Origin: CAKZML01 sp963823435
Lineage (GTDB): Bacteria; Pseudomonadota; Gammaproteobacteria; Steroidobacterales; BM003
Direction: 5' to 3'
Assembly: GCA_963823435.1 (NCBI GenBank)
Contig: CAWGLN010000013.1
Span: 62,001 to 126,000, forward strand
DNA: 64,000 nt
The notes under the pieces: model-generated
Databases searched by the model: none
Told to the model about the DNA's origin: nothing
The model's input: the letters and a program-made list of their open reading frames with translations, nothing else
Part shown: positions 1-9,350 of the stretch, one piece after another
How the letters are laid out: the number at the start of each line of letters is the position of its first letter
Numbering within the stretch: position 1 is the first letter of the stretch
Position numbers and translations under genes: made by a program

Positions 1-332
1 GCCGCCAGGTCCGTGTCCAGGATATGACCGTAGTATGGGTTGGCCGCGGCATTATTGACCAGGATATCCAGGCGGCCGAATGTCTCATCAATACCGGCAA
101 ACAGGGTTTCAATCTGGTCCATGTCGCCGATATGACAGGCCATGGCCACCGCATCACCACCTTGCCTGCGTATATCGGCGGCCACCGTCTCACAGGCATC
201 AAGCTTGCGACTGGCGACCACTACCCGTGCGCCGTGCCTGGCCAGCAGACGCGCCGTGGCCTCACCGATTCCGCGACTGGCGCCGGTGACCAGCGCAACT
301 TTTCCGCTCAGATCAAACAGGTCTGAAGCCAT
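1..332 (-). CDS. SDR family oxidoreductase (3' part beyond window)
   Basis: NAD(P)-dependent short-chain dehydrogenase/reductase, cut by the left edge so that only about 110 N-terminal residues are present. The protein begins MASDLFDLSGKVALVTGASR, with the Rossmann cofactor motif TGASRGIG. Further on it has the structural motif LVNNAAANP, where NNAA corresponds to the NNAG motif of classical SDRs. The ATG at 332 follows a GGAGG about 6 nt upstream, which fixes the start. It lies 33 bp downstream of the aminoglycoside-phosphotransferase-like gene on the same strand, suggesting one transcript with that gene and perhaps the acyl-CoA dehydrogenase. The substrate cannot be told; the catalytic YxxxK lies outside the window. 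Confidence 0.9.
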   Translation of the reverse strand, partial: MASDLFDLSGKVALVTGASRGIGEATARLLARHGARVVVASRKLDACETVAADIRRQGGDAVAMACHIGDMDQIETLFAGIDETFGRLDILVNNAAANPYYGHILDTDLA

Positions 333-365
333 TGTTATCCTCCCGGGCAACTTCGGTCGGTGAAT

Positions 366-1433
366 CTAAAGACTGGAATTGTCGACCAGTTCCTGGCACA
401 TGCGCTCCAGCCCTTGCACCCACTTTATGCAATCCGCAAAGCGCTTGTCCGCGGTCTGTCCATGGTAGTAGCGGTAATATATTTGTTGCGCAATCACGGC
501 CAGGCGAAACAGTCCGAAACAGAAATAGAAATCCATGTGCTGCATGGAATAACCGGTGCGCTCGCTATAGCGATCGACAATCTCCCTGCGACTGGGTGCG
601 CCTTCGATATCGGTGGGCATCAGGCGGCCGGCCCGCAAAAAATCCGGATCGTCTTTCTGCACCCAGTACCCCAGGGTGCTGCCGAGATCCATCAGCGGAT
701 CACCCAGGGTCGCCATCTCCCAGTCCAGTACGCCAATCAGACGCAGCGGGTCTGCAACATCCCAGACCACGTTATCCAGTTTGAAATCATTGTGTATTAT
801 CCCGACGTAACCTGAATCACCAGGCATCTTTTCCCGCAACCAGGCCATGCTGGTCTTGAAGTCGGGCGCGTCCGGTGTGATGGCTGATTCGTAGCGCTTG
901 CTCCAGCCGCGTACCTGGCGCTCGACGTAGCCCTCGGGCTTGCCCAGCTCCGCCAATCCCGCCGCCTGGTAATCCACCTGGTGCAGCTGGGCCATGGCAT
1001 CGATCAGGTTAAAGAACTGCTGGCGAACTTGCTCCGGGGACATGGACAGACCGGGCGGATAATCCTTGCGTATGATCAGACCCTCGATGTTGGTCATGAG
1101 ATAGAACTCACCACCGAGAACACTTTCGTCCTCGCAATACAGCAAGGGCTCCGGACAGTATGGGTATAGCGGTCGCAGACCCGAGAGCACGCGAAATTCG
1201 CGACCCATGTCATGCGCAGACCTGGCCTTGGTGCCAAAAGGAGGCCGTCGCAAAACGAGTTTCTTCTCGCCCACCTGGAGCAGATAGGTCAGGTTGGAGT
1301 ATCCCGAGGGAAACTGTTTCACCTCCAGCGGACCGGCGTACTCCGGCAGCTTGTCCTCAAGGTAGGTCTGCAGCGCAGGCAGATTCAGTTCCTCGCCCCT
1401 GCGTACAGACGTTGCGCTATCTACCAAGTTCAT
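366..1433 (-). CDS. Phosphotransferase family protein (APH/choline-kinase fold, ACAD10/11-type)
   Basis: 355-residue kinase-fold protein of the aminoglycoside phosphotransferase family. The Brenner-type catalytic loop HNDFKLDN is at residues 214-221 (catalytic Asp216), and the metal-binding GVLDWEMATLGDP segment starts at 234 (Asp237). The nucleotide-binding region near residues 43-62 carries FPSGYSNLTYLL and the candidate lysine/arginines in KKLVLRRPP. In animals ACAD10/ACAD11 this domain is fused to an acyl-CoA dehydrogenase and phosphorylates 4-hydroxyacyl-CoA during 4-hydroxy acid breakdown; here the partner dehydrogenase is the next gene upstream, so the same pathway is a reasonable inference. 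A GGGGAG 5 nt before the ATG supports the start. Not an antibiotic resistance enzyme on present evidence. Confidence 0.88.
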   Translation of the reverse strand: MNLVDSATSVRRGEELNLPALQTYLEDKLPEYAGPLEVKQFPSGYSNLTYLLQVGEKKLVLRRPPFGTKARSAHDMGREFRVLSGLRPLYPYCPEPLLYCEDESVLGGEFYLMTNIEGLIIRKDYPPGLSMSPEQVRQQFFNLIDAMAQLHQVDYQAAGLAELGKPEGYVERQVRGWSKRYESAITPDAPDFKTSMAWLREKMPGDSGYVGIIHNDFKLDNVVWDVADPLRLIGVLDWEMATLGDPLMDLGSTLGYWVQKDDPDFLRAGRLMPTDIEGAPSRREIVDRYSERTGYSMQHMDFYFCFGLFRLAVIAQQIYYRYYHGQTADKRFADCIKWVQGLERMCQELVDNSSL

Positions 1434-1569
1434 GCCTGCTCCCCGGGAAACCTTTGATCAACTCGTGAAATCATCTCTTACAGGCAATCCATCTTCACCC
1501 TTGCCAGTCTCGTAAAGTATTGTCGCAAGCGATCGCCTTCGCCCAGGAATAAATGCAGGATTTCTCGGA

Positions 1570-2784
1570 CTACTTTAACAGTTCCCGATACTTCGCGAGT
1601 TCCCGCCGGGCAACCAGCATACGATGCACCTCATCGGGACCATCGGCAAGCCGCAGGGTTCTCTGGTTGGCGTACATTTCCGCCAGCGGGAAATCCTGGC
1701 AGACACCGGCACCACCGTGCATCTGGATGGCACGATCAATCACCCGCAGGGCGACATTGGGCGCCACCACCTTGATCTGGCTGATCTCGCTGGCCGCCGC
1801 CTTGTTGCCGACGTTGTCCATCAACCAGGCCGCCTTGAGCACCAGCAAGCGCGCCTGTTCGATTTCGATCCTGGATTCTGCGATCACGTCAAAGTTACCG
1901 CCCAGCTTGAGCAGGGGCTTGCCAAACGCGGTGCGCTGCATGCCTCGTCGTATCATCATTTCCAGGGCTCTTTCGGCCGTGCCTATGGAGCGCATGCAAT
2001 GATGGATGCGGCCCGGACCCAGGCGTCCCTGGGCAATTTCAAAGCCGCGGCCCGCGCCCAGGATGACGTTGTCCGCCGGTACCCGCACGTTGTCGAAGAT
2101 GATTTCGCAGTGACCATGGGGCGCGTGGTCGTAGCCAAACACCGTCAGCGGTCTCACCACCGTCACACCCTTCGCATCCATGGGCACCAGGATCTGCGAA
2201 TGTTGCTGGTGACGCTCGGCTTCGGGATTGGTCAGGCACATGTAGATGGCGACCTTGCAGCGTGGATCACCGGCGCCGGAGGCCCACCACTTGCGCCCGT
2301 TGAGCACCCACTCGTCACCGTCCAGCACACCCGTTGCCTGCATATTGGTGGCGTCCGAGGAAGCAACACCCGGTTCGGTCATGGCGAAGCAGGAACGAAT
2401 TTCACCCTCCAGCAAGGGCGTCAGCCATTGCTCTCTCTGCGCATCGCTACCGTAACGCACGAGCACTTCCATATTGCCGGTGTCCGGGGCGCTGCAATTG
2501 AACACCACCGGTGCCCATTCATTGCAGCCCATGACCTCGGCCAGGGGGGCGTACTCCAGGTTGCTCAGTCCGGCGCCATACTCGGGTTCAGGCAAAAACA
2601 GGTTCCATAGACCCTGGGACCTGGCCAGGGCCTTCAATTCCTCCACTACCGGGACCGGCGCCCAGCGGTCGCCCTCATTAATCTGGCGGGTCACGAGTTC
2701 TTCGTTTGGAATGATGTGTTGGTCGCGAAACGCCGTCAGCTTCTGCAACAGGTCACGGGTCTTGGGGCTATAGGAAAAATCCAT
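1570..2784 (-). CDS. Acyl-CoA dehydrogenase (ACAD10/11-like)
   Basis: 404-residue flavoprotein dehydrogenase, full length for the family. The FAD/substrate motif CFAMTEPGVASSDATNM lies near residues 133-149 and the C-terminal FAD-contacting QMHGGAGVCQDFPLAEMY is present. The usual YEGT glutamate segment reads ADGPDEVHR, as in ACAD10/ACAD11-type enzymes rather than short- or medium-chain ones. It probably introduces the alpha-beta double bond in a CoA thioester, passing electrons to ETF. A GGAGG 6 nt before the ATG supports the start. It is 136 bp upstream of the phosphotransferase gene on the same strand and divergent from a LysR gene, which is the obvious candidate regulator. Confidence 0.92.
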   Translation of the reverse strand: MDFSYSPKTRDLLQKLTAFRDQHIIPNEELVTRQINEGDRWAPVPVVEELKALARSQGLWNLFLPEPEYGAGLSNLEYAPLAEVMGCNEWAPVVFNCSAPDTGNMEVLVRYGSDAQREQWLTPLLEGEIRSCFAMTEPGVASSDATNMQATGVLDGDEWVLNGRKWWASGAGDPRCKVAIYMCLTNPEAERHQQHSQILVPMDAKGVTVVRPLTVFGYDHAPHGHCEIIFDNVRVPADNVILGAGRGFEIAQGRLGPGRIHHCMRSIGTAERALEMMIRRGMQRTAFGKPLLKLGGNFDVIAESRIEIEQARLLVLKAAWLMDNVGNKAAASEISQIKVVAPNVALRVIDRAIQMHGGAGVCQDFPLAEMYANQRTLRLADGPDEVHRMLVARRELAKYRELLK

Positions 2785-2927
2785 TGAACACCTCCGTGCA
2801 AGGCTGGGTCGGGCGACTCTTCAGTCGCGTAGTGATTATCACCATAAATTGTCGACATTAATTATTCCAATTGATCTTGCTTATCACATATCATCACTGA
2901 AAATGATTTCTTGAAAACCGGGGTCCG

Positions 2928-3848
2928 ATGAACAAAAAAGCCATGGATTTGAATCTGTACCGGGTGTTCGAGGTGATTTTCAGCGAAGCCAGCCTGACCC
3001 GGGCCGGAGAAATCCTGCACATCACGCAACCGGCGGTCAGCAATGCGCTGGCGCGTCTGCGCCAGGAATTCGGCGATCCCCTGTTCGTACGCAGCGGACG
3101 CCGGATGCAACCCACGCCGCTGGCCGAGTCGATTGCACCGGAAATCAGACGCGCCCTGAAACTGCTGGAAAGCACCCGCGTGGCACTGGGTAACTTTTGA
3201 CCCCGGCGCCTCGGCCAGGTGTTTCCGCCTGCGTCTTTCGGATTTGCTTGAGGCCATTCTCGTGCCACCCCTGCTGCGCCGAATGCAGGAGATCGCGCCC
3301 GCGGTATCACTGGAGACCTTCCAGGGCGCAAGACAGGACCTGTCACGGGACCTCGCCACCGGTGAGGCCGACCTGGCCATCGATGCCGTCCTGCACACCG
3401 ATCCCCAGTTACAGCACGCCCTGCTTTGCAGCGACCACTACGTGTGCATGGTCAGACCCGATCATCCCATCGTCGGCAAGACGCTGGGACTGGCATGACT
3501 ACCTGGCCTTGCAGCATGTCATGCCCTCCAGCAGACGCCGGGGGCCGGGCCACGTGGACCTGGCCCTCAGGCGACTCGGTCAGCAGACGAAAAATCCTGC
3601 TGCGCAGTCAGCACTACCTGCTTACGCCCCAGGTGGTACGCAGCACCGACCTGGCACTGAGCGCACCCGCATCACTGGCCGCCATGCACGGCCTGCATTG
3701 CCTGAAATTGCCGTTCGAGGTCGCGCCGCTGGAAATTCGCATGTACTGGCACAAGCGCGTTGAATCCGACCCGGCCCTGAGCTGGCTGCGTTCGCAGGTC
3801 CAGGCTGTCGGCGCCCGGGTTACCGCCGCACAACAGTCCGGGGGTTAA
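2928..3848 (+). pseudogene. LysR family transcriptional regulator, reading frame broken three times
   Basis: A LysR regulator readable only by changing frame three times. The N-terminal winged HTH is intact in the first frame (LTRAGEILHITQPAVSNALA, residues about 24-43). After a TTTT run at 3195-3198 it continues in the next frame as the ligand-binding domain (ILVPPLLRRMQEIAP). It shifts again near the GGG at 3485-3490 (TLDWHDYLALQHV) and near the A-run at 3590 (KILLRSQHYLLTPQVV). Every shift is what one inserted base would give; removing three bases restores about 305 residues, the normal LysR length. It is divergent from the acyl-CoA dehydrogenase, so it probably controls that operon. Three insertions and no other damage suggest sequence errors rather than decay. 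Confidence 0.85.
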
Positions 3849-4761
3849 GGCAGGACCTGGTACAAGACCCGGCTTTTGAAGGTGTCCTCTGCGCATCCTG
3901 CGCGGAACCGTATGGGCTGAGTATGAAGCTTCAGTCGTATCTCCTGGCGACTTTGATCAACATTGTCCAGAAAGACCCGCCGTTCGACGCCATTCTGACT
4001 GTCCGCCTCAAGCAAACTGTAGCGAGCCAGTTGATGCTGTCCGCTGCGTTCACGCAGGGCGATATCCGCCACTTGTGACACCATGTCCAGTCTGCTGAGA
4101 CCCCTCAATTTCGGCAGCAGCAAGGCGCCCGCCGCATGCGCCTTCAGCAAGCTGCTCACATCCTCCGGCTGCAACTGTCCGTAGACCGCGCCGGAAGGCA
4201 GGCTGACCAGGGTGGCGGCAAAGCGATGTCCGCCCAGGTGAGTGGTCTGCCAGGCTGCGGTCTGACATTGCGCGGCCAATTCGGCATACACACGCATGCC
4301 GTGGAGGGCGCAACAGGCGTCTCGTCGGCCATTGGTGCAGACGAAATAACGCTCGCCGCTTACCAGATTCTCGGTATAGGTCTCGCGATTCCCGGCCAGG
4401 GAGCCGAAGATCGATCGCGGTGAGTTCCTCGTAGGTAGCGGCACTGAATTCGTACAGCCTGGGCTCGACCATGTCGGTGAATCCCACGAACAGACTGAGG
4501 TGTTGCTTGTCGCGATTGTGTTGCTGGCGAATCAACTGGGGGCGGGTCTTGAAACCCTCGCGCTCGCAAGCCCTCAATCCCGGCGTTAACCAGCCTTGAA
4601 CCGGGGCGGGTAAATCGTTGTGCTCCAGCGCCCGGGATTCCCATACTGCCCCGGTATTCCAGCATCACCCAGCAATCCACCGGCTCAGCCGACCCCGCCA
4701 GCGGCTCTTTGGATTGTGCCGCCAAAGCCGAACACTTGTCCGCGCTAGTCACTGCCGGCAA
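3845..4761 (-). CDS. Sucrase/ferredoxin-like family protein, two frameshifts
   Basis: Thioredoxin-fold ferredoxin-like protein of the sucrase/ferredoxin-like (Apd1-type) family, readable in three successive frames on the minus strand. The diagnostic cysteine/histidine segment is intact: VCTNGRRDACCALHGMR followed by TTHLGGHRFAAT. In this family the cysteines and histidines bind a [2Fe-2S] cluster. Breaks lie near 4640 and 4400; correcting two single-base insertions restores about 304 residues. The first in-frame codon after a stop is TTG at 4761, so the start is uncertain (a GTG lies 9 nt further in). Its function in bacteria is not established. It is convergent with the LysR gene and shares its last bases with it. 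Confidence 0.75.
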
Positions 4762-4804
4762 TCAAATCCGGTCACCCCGCGGTCGCTTGCCGGCTGCGGC
4801 AACA

Positions 4805-5362
4805 CTAATCGGCCTGGGCGCGGAATGGATACTGCTGCATGATCAGGTTAATCACGTTTGCGATACGCGTCCCGATATCTTCCTTGCTGGACTCCTTCAC
4901 GGTGCCCTCGGCCACGCCTTCCCAAACCAGTTGCTGACGTTTGCCGTCCACCATGTCCACGTTCACCGTGCCATGAGTGTAATGACGAACATCCGTGTAG
5001 CTACCGTAACTGCCCCAGGCGCCATAGCCCCGGTAACCGTAATACATACCCGAGCTCGGGTGCGTGGTGACCTTCACCTTGTCGGACAGGATGGCATTGA
5101 AGTTCAGCAGCAGGTCTGGATTGGTTTCGGTGTACTGGTATCCACGGGCGTCCATTTGCTCGCGCAGCGCTCTCTTGAAGTGTTGTGTTACCAGGGTCTG
5201 GTACTGGGCCTGGTCGGTGCCGGTAACACGCACAAAACCATAGGTCTTGTACTTGCTGAAATCGGCGCTGGGGTCGAAGTCCGAGCGCAGGTTCGGACCA
5301 CTGGAGCATGCCGACACCAGGACCAGCAGCGCCAGTATCAACGTGGTTCTGAAAATATTCAT
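4805..5362 (-). CDS. DUF4136 lipoprotein
   Basis: 185-residue predicted lipoprotein. The ATG at 5362 is chosen because it gives a clean lipoprotein signal (MNIFRTTLILALLVLVSAC) with the lipobox LVSAC and lipidated Cys19; an upstream in-frame start would add 20 unrelated residues. An AGG is present 5 nt before the ATG. The rest matches DUF4136 proteins: DFDPSADFSKYKTYGF early, and a Gly/Tyr-rich stretch (YYGYRGYGAWGSYGSY) near the middle. Residue 20 is Ser rather than Asp, so outer-membrane sorting is expected. The molecular role of DUF4136 is unknown. Confidence 0.85.
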   Translation of the reverse strand: MNIFRTTLILALLVLVSACSSGPNLRSDFDPSADFSKYKTYGFVRVTGTDQAQYQTLVTQHFKRALREQMDARGYQYTETNPDLLLNFNAILSDKVKVTTHPSSGMYYGYRGYGAWGSYGSYTDVRHYTHGTVNVDMVDGKRQQLVWEGVAEGTVKESSKEDIGTRIANVINLIMQQYPFRAQAD

Positions 5363-5431
5363 GTCCTGCTTCCCTAATACAGTGTGCAAACCCGACGGCA
5401 GTTTCATTGTACAGCCACCCAAGCGCTCATG

Positions 5432-6625
5432 TTAACCCGGAGCCACACCCCGGGAGACATCACGGGGCAAGGTCCAGACCGCGATGACGCCCAGCCCGGA
5501 CAGGGCGGCCAGCGCTACGAACAGCTGGGCCCCGCCGCCGGGACCGGCCAATAGCCAGGACACCAGGCTGATGGCAAGGGGTGCCGCACCAAAGGCCAGG
5601 ACGAATTTTACCCCAAAAGCAAGGCCCTGGTAGGCAGCGGGGGAATAGCGCGACAGCAGCATGCTTTCGGCGGGCTGGGACGCGGTCATCACCAGCACGG
5701 TCAGGGTTGCCCCGGCGACCATGGAAATACCGGACAACTGGCTTAATGCAAACAACAGCGGCACCTGCAGGGCGAATCCGCCCAGATAAATCCATTTCAG
5801 GGAATAGCGATCCGCAAGGTGCCCGCCGATTACCTGGAAAACAGCGGATACACCGTATACAAAAGTGACCAGCATGCCGACCCCAAGGGTACCCTCACCC
5901 GTGAGATCGCCCAATCTCAGGTCAAACAGCTTCGGGAATGCCGTCAGACAGGCCTGGTAGATGAAGCCCAGGCAGAACATACCCAGCATCAGGGCGGCAA
6001 ACACTTTCAAGAGCGCGGCTCTGCCCAGGTCTCGCCCGGTGGACACGGATTGACGACCCTCGGGCAAGAAGCCCTTGCGCCAGGCCCAGAGCATCACCAC
6101 ACCTGTGGCCACGCAGGCCAGGCCTGGCACGGCGAAGGCGGCGCGCCAACCGAGGCTATCCACCAGCAGCCCGGCCACCGTACCGGCGAACGCCACCCCC
6201 AGACCGCCGAATATTCCGTTCACGCCCAGCGCCTTACCCCCGGCCGTGACACTGCGCACCAGCCAGGGGATGCCGACCGGGTGATATATAGCGGCAAACA
6301 GGCCCAGGAAAGTCAGCCCCAGCATGAGGCTGAATGACGAGTCACTGAAGGCGCAGGCAAAACACGCAAGACCCATGCCGAAAAACATCACCACCAGCAT
6401 GCCCGGCGCGCTCCAGCGGTCAGCCAGCCAGCCGGCCGGGATCGCTGCAGCCCCGACCATCAGGGCGCCCAGGGCCCAGAGCCGTACCAGTTCGTGGTAG
6501 GGCATGTTCCAGGTCCGCTCAAGCGCCAGGGCCAGGACAAAGAAAAACGCCGTCAGCATATGCATATAGGCATGACCGAGACTGGAAAACACCAGCACCC
6601 ACCTGCTGCTTCCGGATTGCATCAT
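5432..6625 (-). CDS. MFS transporter
   Basis: 397-residue major facilitator superfamily permease with about 12 hydrophobic segments and the cytoplasmic loop 2-3 motif GWLADRWSAPGMLVV (related to GxxxDRxGRR). The family moves small solutes using the proton gradient; the substrate cannot be told. The two adjacent ATGs at 6625 and 6622 are both possible. The gene begins directly beside a MITE-like repeat (from 6629), whose terminal inverted repeat puts a GAGG about 8 nt before the first ATG, so the element may supply the ribosome binding site. It is not clearly in an operon with the neighbouring lipoprotein. Confidence 0.85.
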   Translation of the reverse strand: MMQSGSSRWVLVFSSLGHAYMHMLTAFFFVLALALERTWNMPYHELVRLWALGALMVGAAAIPAGWLADRWSAPGMLVVMFFGMGLACFACAFSDSSFSLMLGLTFLGLFAAIYHPVGIPWLVRSVTAGGKALGVNGIFGGLGVAFAGTVAGLLVDSLGWRAAFAVPGLACVATGVVMLWAWRKGFLPEGRQSVSTGRDLGRAALLKVFAALMLGMFCLGFIYQACLTAFPKLFDLRLGDLTGEGTLGVGMLVTFVYGVSAVFQVIGGHLADRYSLKWIYLGGFALQVPLLFALSQLSGISMVAGATLTVLVMTASQPAESMLLSRYSPAAYQGLAFGVKFVLAFGAAPLAISLVSWLLAGPGGGAQLFVALAALSGLGVIAVWTLPRDVSRGVAPG

Positions 6626-6628
6626 CTA

Positions 6629-6790
6629 GGGAGCCTCTGATCTATTCATGAGCTTGCATCTTGGGTCCAACAAATCCAGCTTCTATGTTGCCAATCTTCG
6701 CAATAGATCCACTATTACGTTCGCTTGGCGCCTTGAATCTGACTTTTTTAGATCCCAATCTGCTGGGCCCAGAATAAATCAGAGGCTCCC
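6629..6790. repeat. MITE-like repeat, copy A (162 bp, terminal inverted repeats)
   Basis: Ends are GGGAGCCTCTGATCTATTC on the left and its near-perfect inverse (GAATAAATCAGAGGCTCCC) on the right. The whole length aligns, in reverse orientation, with copy B at 61200-61361, which is exactly as long. Shared interior blocks include AGATTCAAGGCGCCAA-like and GCGAAGATTGGCAAC sequence when read on the minus strand. The left flank is CTAG and the right flank CCGG. It has no room for a transposase; the weak open frame crossing it is probably not a gene. Confidence 0.9.
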
Positions 6791-6850
6791 CGGGGAACCA
6801 GCACGTAATGATGGCCGCTGCCGGCGGGGGCCGGGCGAGGCTGCGCTGTC

Positions 6851-7285
6851 TCACACCTCACGCAGTATCGCTTCCAGGACGGTTCTCAAGGGCGTGGGTA
6901 GTGACACGGGTTTGTTACTGCCCCGGTCGACAAAAACATGCACAAATCGCCCGAAGGCGGCTGCCTCGCTGGCGCCCTGCGCGAATATCGCGATGCCGTA
7001 CTGCACCGACCGGTTACCCAGGAAATCCACCCGCAGACCGGCCTCTATCACTTGCGGGTAAGCCAGCGGCTTGCGGTAGGTACATTGGGATTCCGCAACC
7101 ACCCCGATGACCGGGCTGTTTTCTATATCCAGCCCACCCCGTTGAATCAGGTAATGATTGGCCACGGTGTCGAAATACGAGTAGTAGGCAACGTTGTTCA
7201 CATGACCGTAGGCGTCGTTGTCCATCCAGCGTGTCTGGATGGGCAGAAAATATGCGTACTGATCGCGGGTGGGTATATCGCTCAT
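6851..7285 (-). CDS. Acyl-CoA thioesterase (4HBT hotdog family)
   Basis: 144-residue hotdog-fold protein. The N-terminal active-site segment RWMDNDAYGHVNNVAYYSYF is typical of 4-hydroxybenzoyl-CoA thioesterase-like enzymes, with the catalytic Asp in MDNDAYGHVNN; CTYRKPLAYPQVIEAGLRVD follows as the central strand region. It hydrolyses an acyl-CoA thioester; chain preference is not visible. The gene begins 3-4 bp past the stop of the iron alcohol dehydrogenase on the same strand, so the two are probably co-transcribed, placing it with acyl or oxoacid metabolism. Confidence 0.88.
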   Translation of the reverse strand: MSDIPTRDQYAYFLPIQTRWMDNDAYGHVNNVAYYSYFDTVANHYLIQRGGLDIENSPVIGVVAESQCTYRKPLAYPQVIEAGLRVDFLGNRSVQYGIAIFAQGASEAAAFGRFVHVFVDRGSNKPVSLPTPLRTVLEAILREV

Positions 7286-7288
7286 GCG

Positions 7289-8600
7289 TCACCAATAGGA
7301 AAGTGCGGTACGAAACAATTCTTTCAGGACGGCCCTGTCCACCGCAAGCGGCGCGTTGCACAGCAACCTTTGCTGGGGCAGCGCGCCATCGGTCAGTGCG
7401 TCCAGGTCGCTCTCAGCATAGCCTATCGCGGCAAGGCCACCCGGAAAGCACGCTTTTCTCATCAGGCGCTCCAGCCTTTCGGCCAGTACCTCGCCGGTCT
7501 CGTCGTGGTTGACGTCCCCGCAATCCGCGCCCAGCCATTGAGCCACCTCGAGATGGCGTTCCGGACAGGCGCTGGCGGTAAACCTGAACACCGCCGGCGC
7601 ATTGACGATTACCGACATGCCGTGAGGCACCATGGAATGATCATCCGGATAGTCCGGCACCCGGTAATCCTTCACCAGCCCGGCCACTGCATAGGACATG
7701 CCGTGTGGCAGGTGGACCCCGGCGTTGCCAAAGGCTATGCCAGCCAGGGTTGCCGCCCACATCATTTGCTCACGCGCCTCAAGGTCAGCCGAATCGGCCA
7801 GCGCCCGCTCAAAATACCGTCCAAGAATTTTCAGCGCTCTTTCGCAACCCATATCGCTCCATGGATTGGCGCCCTGGCTCATGGGGCGTGCGGAAGCCGT
7901 CGGCTGGCGCCGGCCTGGCGCTGTAAGGAATCGCCGTATACGACTCCGCCGCATGGCTGAGCACGTCGAAGGCGCTGGCGGCCAGCACATTGTGCGGAAG
8001 GGTGTGCGTGCAGCGGGGGTCGATCAGGGCCTCGCTCGGTCTCAGGTGTCTTGAGGCAATACCGGTCTTGGCCTTCATATGCAGCAGGTCAAACACCGCG
8101 ATACCGGTACACTCACTGCCGGTGCCACAGGTCGTGGGGCAGGCAATATGCGGCTTCAGCGGCCCCGGAACAGGCCGGCCCTCACCCACCGGGGCGTTGA
8201 CATAGGTCAGGAAATCCGCAGGGTGGGTGGCGTACAGATTGGCTGCCTTGCAGGTGTCCATCACCGAGCCACCCCCGATAGACAGATAACCATCCGGTCG
8301 CGCATCGGCCGCAAAGCTGGCGGCCTCCCGAAATGACTCGTCCGTGGGTTCGACCCGCACGCCATCGTACAGCGCGACATCCAGCCCTGCCCTGGCGATC
8401 GAATCCATCGCGCTTTGAAAAAACTCCAGCTGTTTGACGCGCTGGTCGGTGAACACGGCCACCCGCGCAAGCCCGCGCGCCTTCAGCCTGTCACCGGCTT
8501 CGGACAGACAACCCGGGCCCACGGTAATGCTGGACATGTCCACCGAAAATGCGGATTCGCAGCCGTCGGCCAGGGAGTAGTAATGGTGACAACAACTCAT
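7289..8600 (-). CDS. Hydroxyacid-oxoacid transhydrogenase-like iron alcohol dehydrogenase, one frameshift
   Basis: Iron-containing alcohol dehydrogenase of the ADHFE1 (hydroxyacid-oxoacid transhydrogenase) type, which couples oxidation of 4-hydroxybutyrate to reduction of 2-oxoglutarate. The start ATG at 8600 gives the typical MSCCHHYYS opening; a GTG at 8633 is possible. The nucleotide motif YLSIGGGSVMDTCKAANL, the loop CPTTCGTGSE, and metal ligands in FDVLSHAAESY, GVHLPHGMSYA and HSMVPHGMSV are all present. The frame breaks once near 7910 (Pro/Ala-rich stretch); correcting one inserted base gives about 436 residues, normal for the family. Its stop nearly touches the thioesterase start. Confidence 0.87.
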
Positions 8601-8751
8601 TATCGATATCGCCCCAGGCTTCGTGTGCGTCACACCTGATCATGCACGGTGATCGCGACCCCATAAGAACACCAGCGGCACGCCGCAGAGCAGGAACGTA
8701 TGATGAAGTTAACATAGCGCCGGCAGCGCCGGCCTCAAGAGGATTGACGTC

Positions 8752-9291
8752 TCAATCGACCAGTGCGCTGCGAATCAGCTTGTACTCATCCTTGACCATA
8801 TGACCAAAAATGGGATCGGCACGGGACTCTATGGCCTCGTCAATCTCCCTCCAGTCATCCGGCACCAGGAACTGGCGCGCCAGTGGAAACAGGATTTTTT
8901 CTTCCAGTTCCACGTGATGACGCTGCACCTCGCAATAGGCGCGCGCCATGATGCTGAATTCCACTACTGACATGACGGAACCACACTCCACTTCCTGGAT
9001 CGCGGCCCGGAACTTCAGACCCATACCCGCCAGTTCATGATGCTCGCTCAGGATTTCGTCAATGTCAGCCACTGCGCCTGACTGGCGCTCGCGCAAGCGC
9101 TGGAAAATCAGATCTTCTTTGGGGTGATGGTAGAGATCGGGAAAATTGGTCATGTAATGCATGACATCGCCCATCAGGTCCCACTCGGGGATACCACCCT
9201 GCTCAAGCACCCCCACCTGGGCCTCCAGAAAATCCAGCACACGGCAAATGTGCGCGTGTTCCGTGTGCAGTGTCTTGAGCACATTTTGCAT
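8752..9291 (-). CDS. Hemerythrin-domain protein
   Basis: 179-residue four-helix hemerythrin-like protein. Candidate di-iron ligands are spaced as in the family: HTEHAHICRVLDFLE near the start, YHHPKEDLIFQRL, SEHHELAGMG and QRHHVELEEKILFPL. Such proteins bind O2 or handle iron and reactive oxygen or nitrogen species. The ATG at 9291 is preferred because GGAG sits 6 nt upstream; a TTG 12 nt earlier is also in frame. It is separate from the divergent or flanking genes by more than 50 bp, so probably a single-gene unit. Confidence 0.88.
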   Translation of the reverse strand: MQNVLKTLHTEHAHICRVLDFLEAQVGVLEQGGIPEWDLMGDVMHYMTNFPDLYHHPKEDLIFQRLRERQSGAVADIDEILSEHHELAGMGLKFRAAIQEVECGSVMSVVEFSIMARAYCEVQRHHVELEEKILFPLARQFLVPDDWREIDEAIESRADPIFGHMVKDEYKLIRSALVD

Positions 9292-9350
9292 GGCAGGCTC
9301 CAAAATATTCTATTTCTGTCTGAAGATTCTTCGTTTTAGACCCTGGCTCT

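Noticed and set aside
366..1433. Aminoglycoside resistance gene
   Set aside because: Kinase fold is shared, but sequence and the neighbouring acyl-CoA dehydrogenase fit the ACAD10/11-type lipid enzyme.
1624..2610. 328-codon plus-strand open frame
   Set aside because: Opposite the acyl-CoA dehydrogenase; no own start signal or domain.
6642..6854. 70-codon minus-strand frame through repeat copy A, with a similar frame through copy B
   Set aside because: Likeness follows from the shared repeat DNA; upstream parts differ and no ribosome site is evident.
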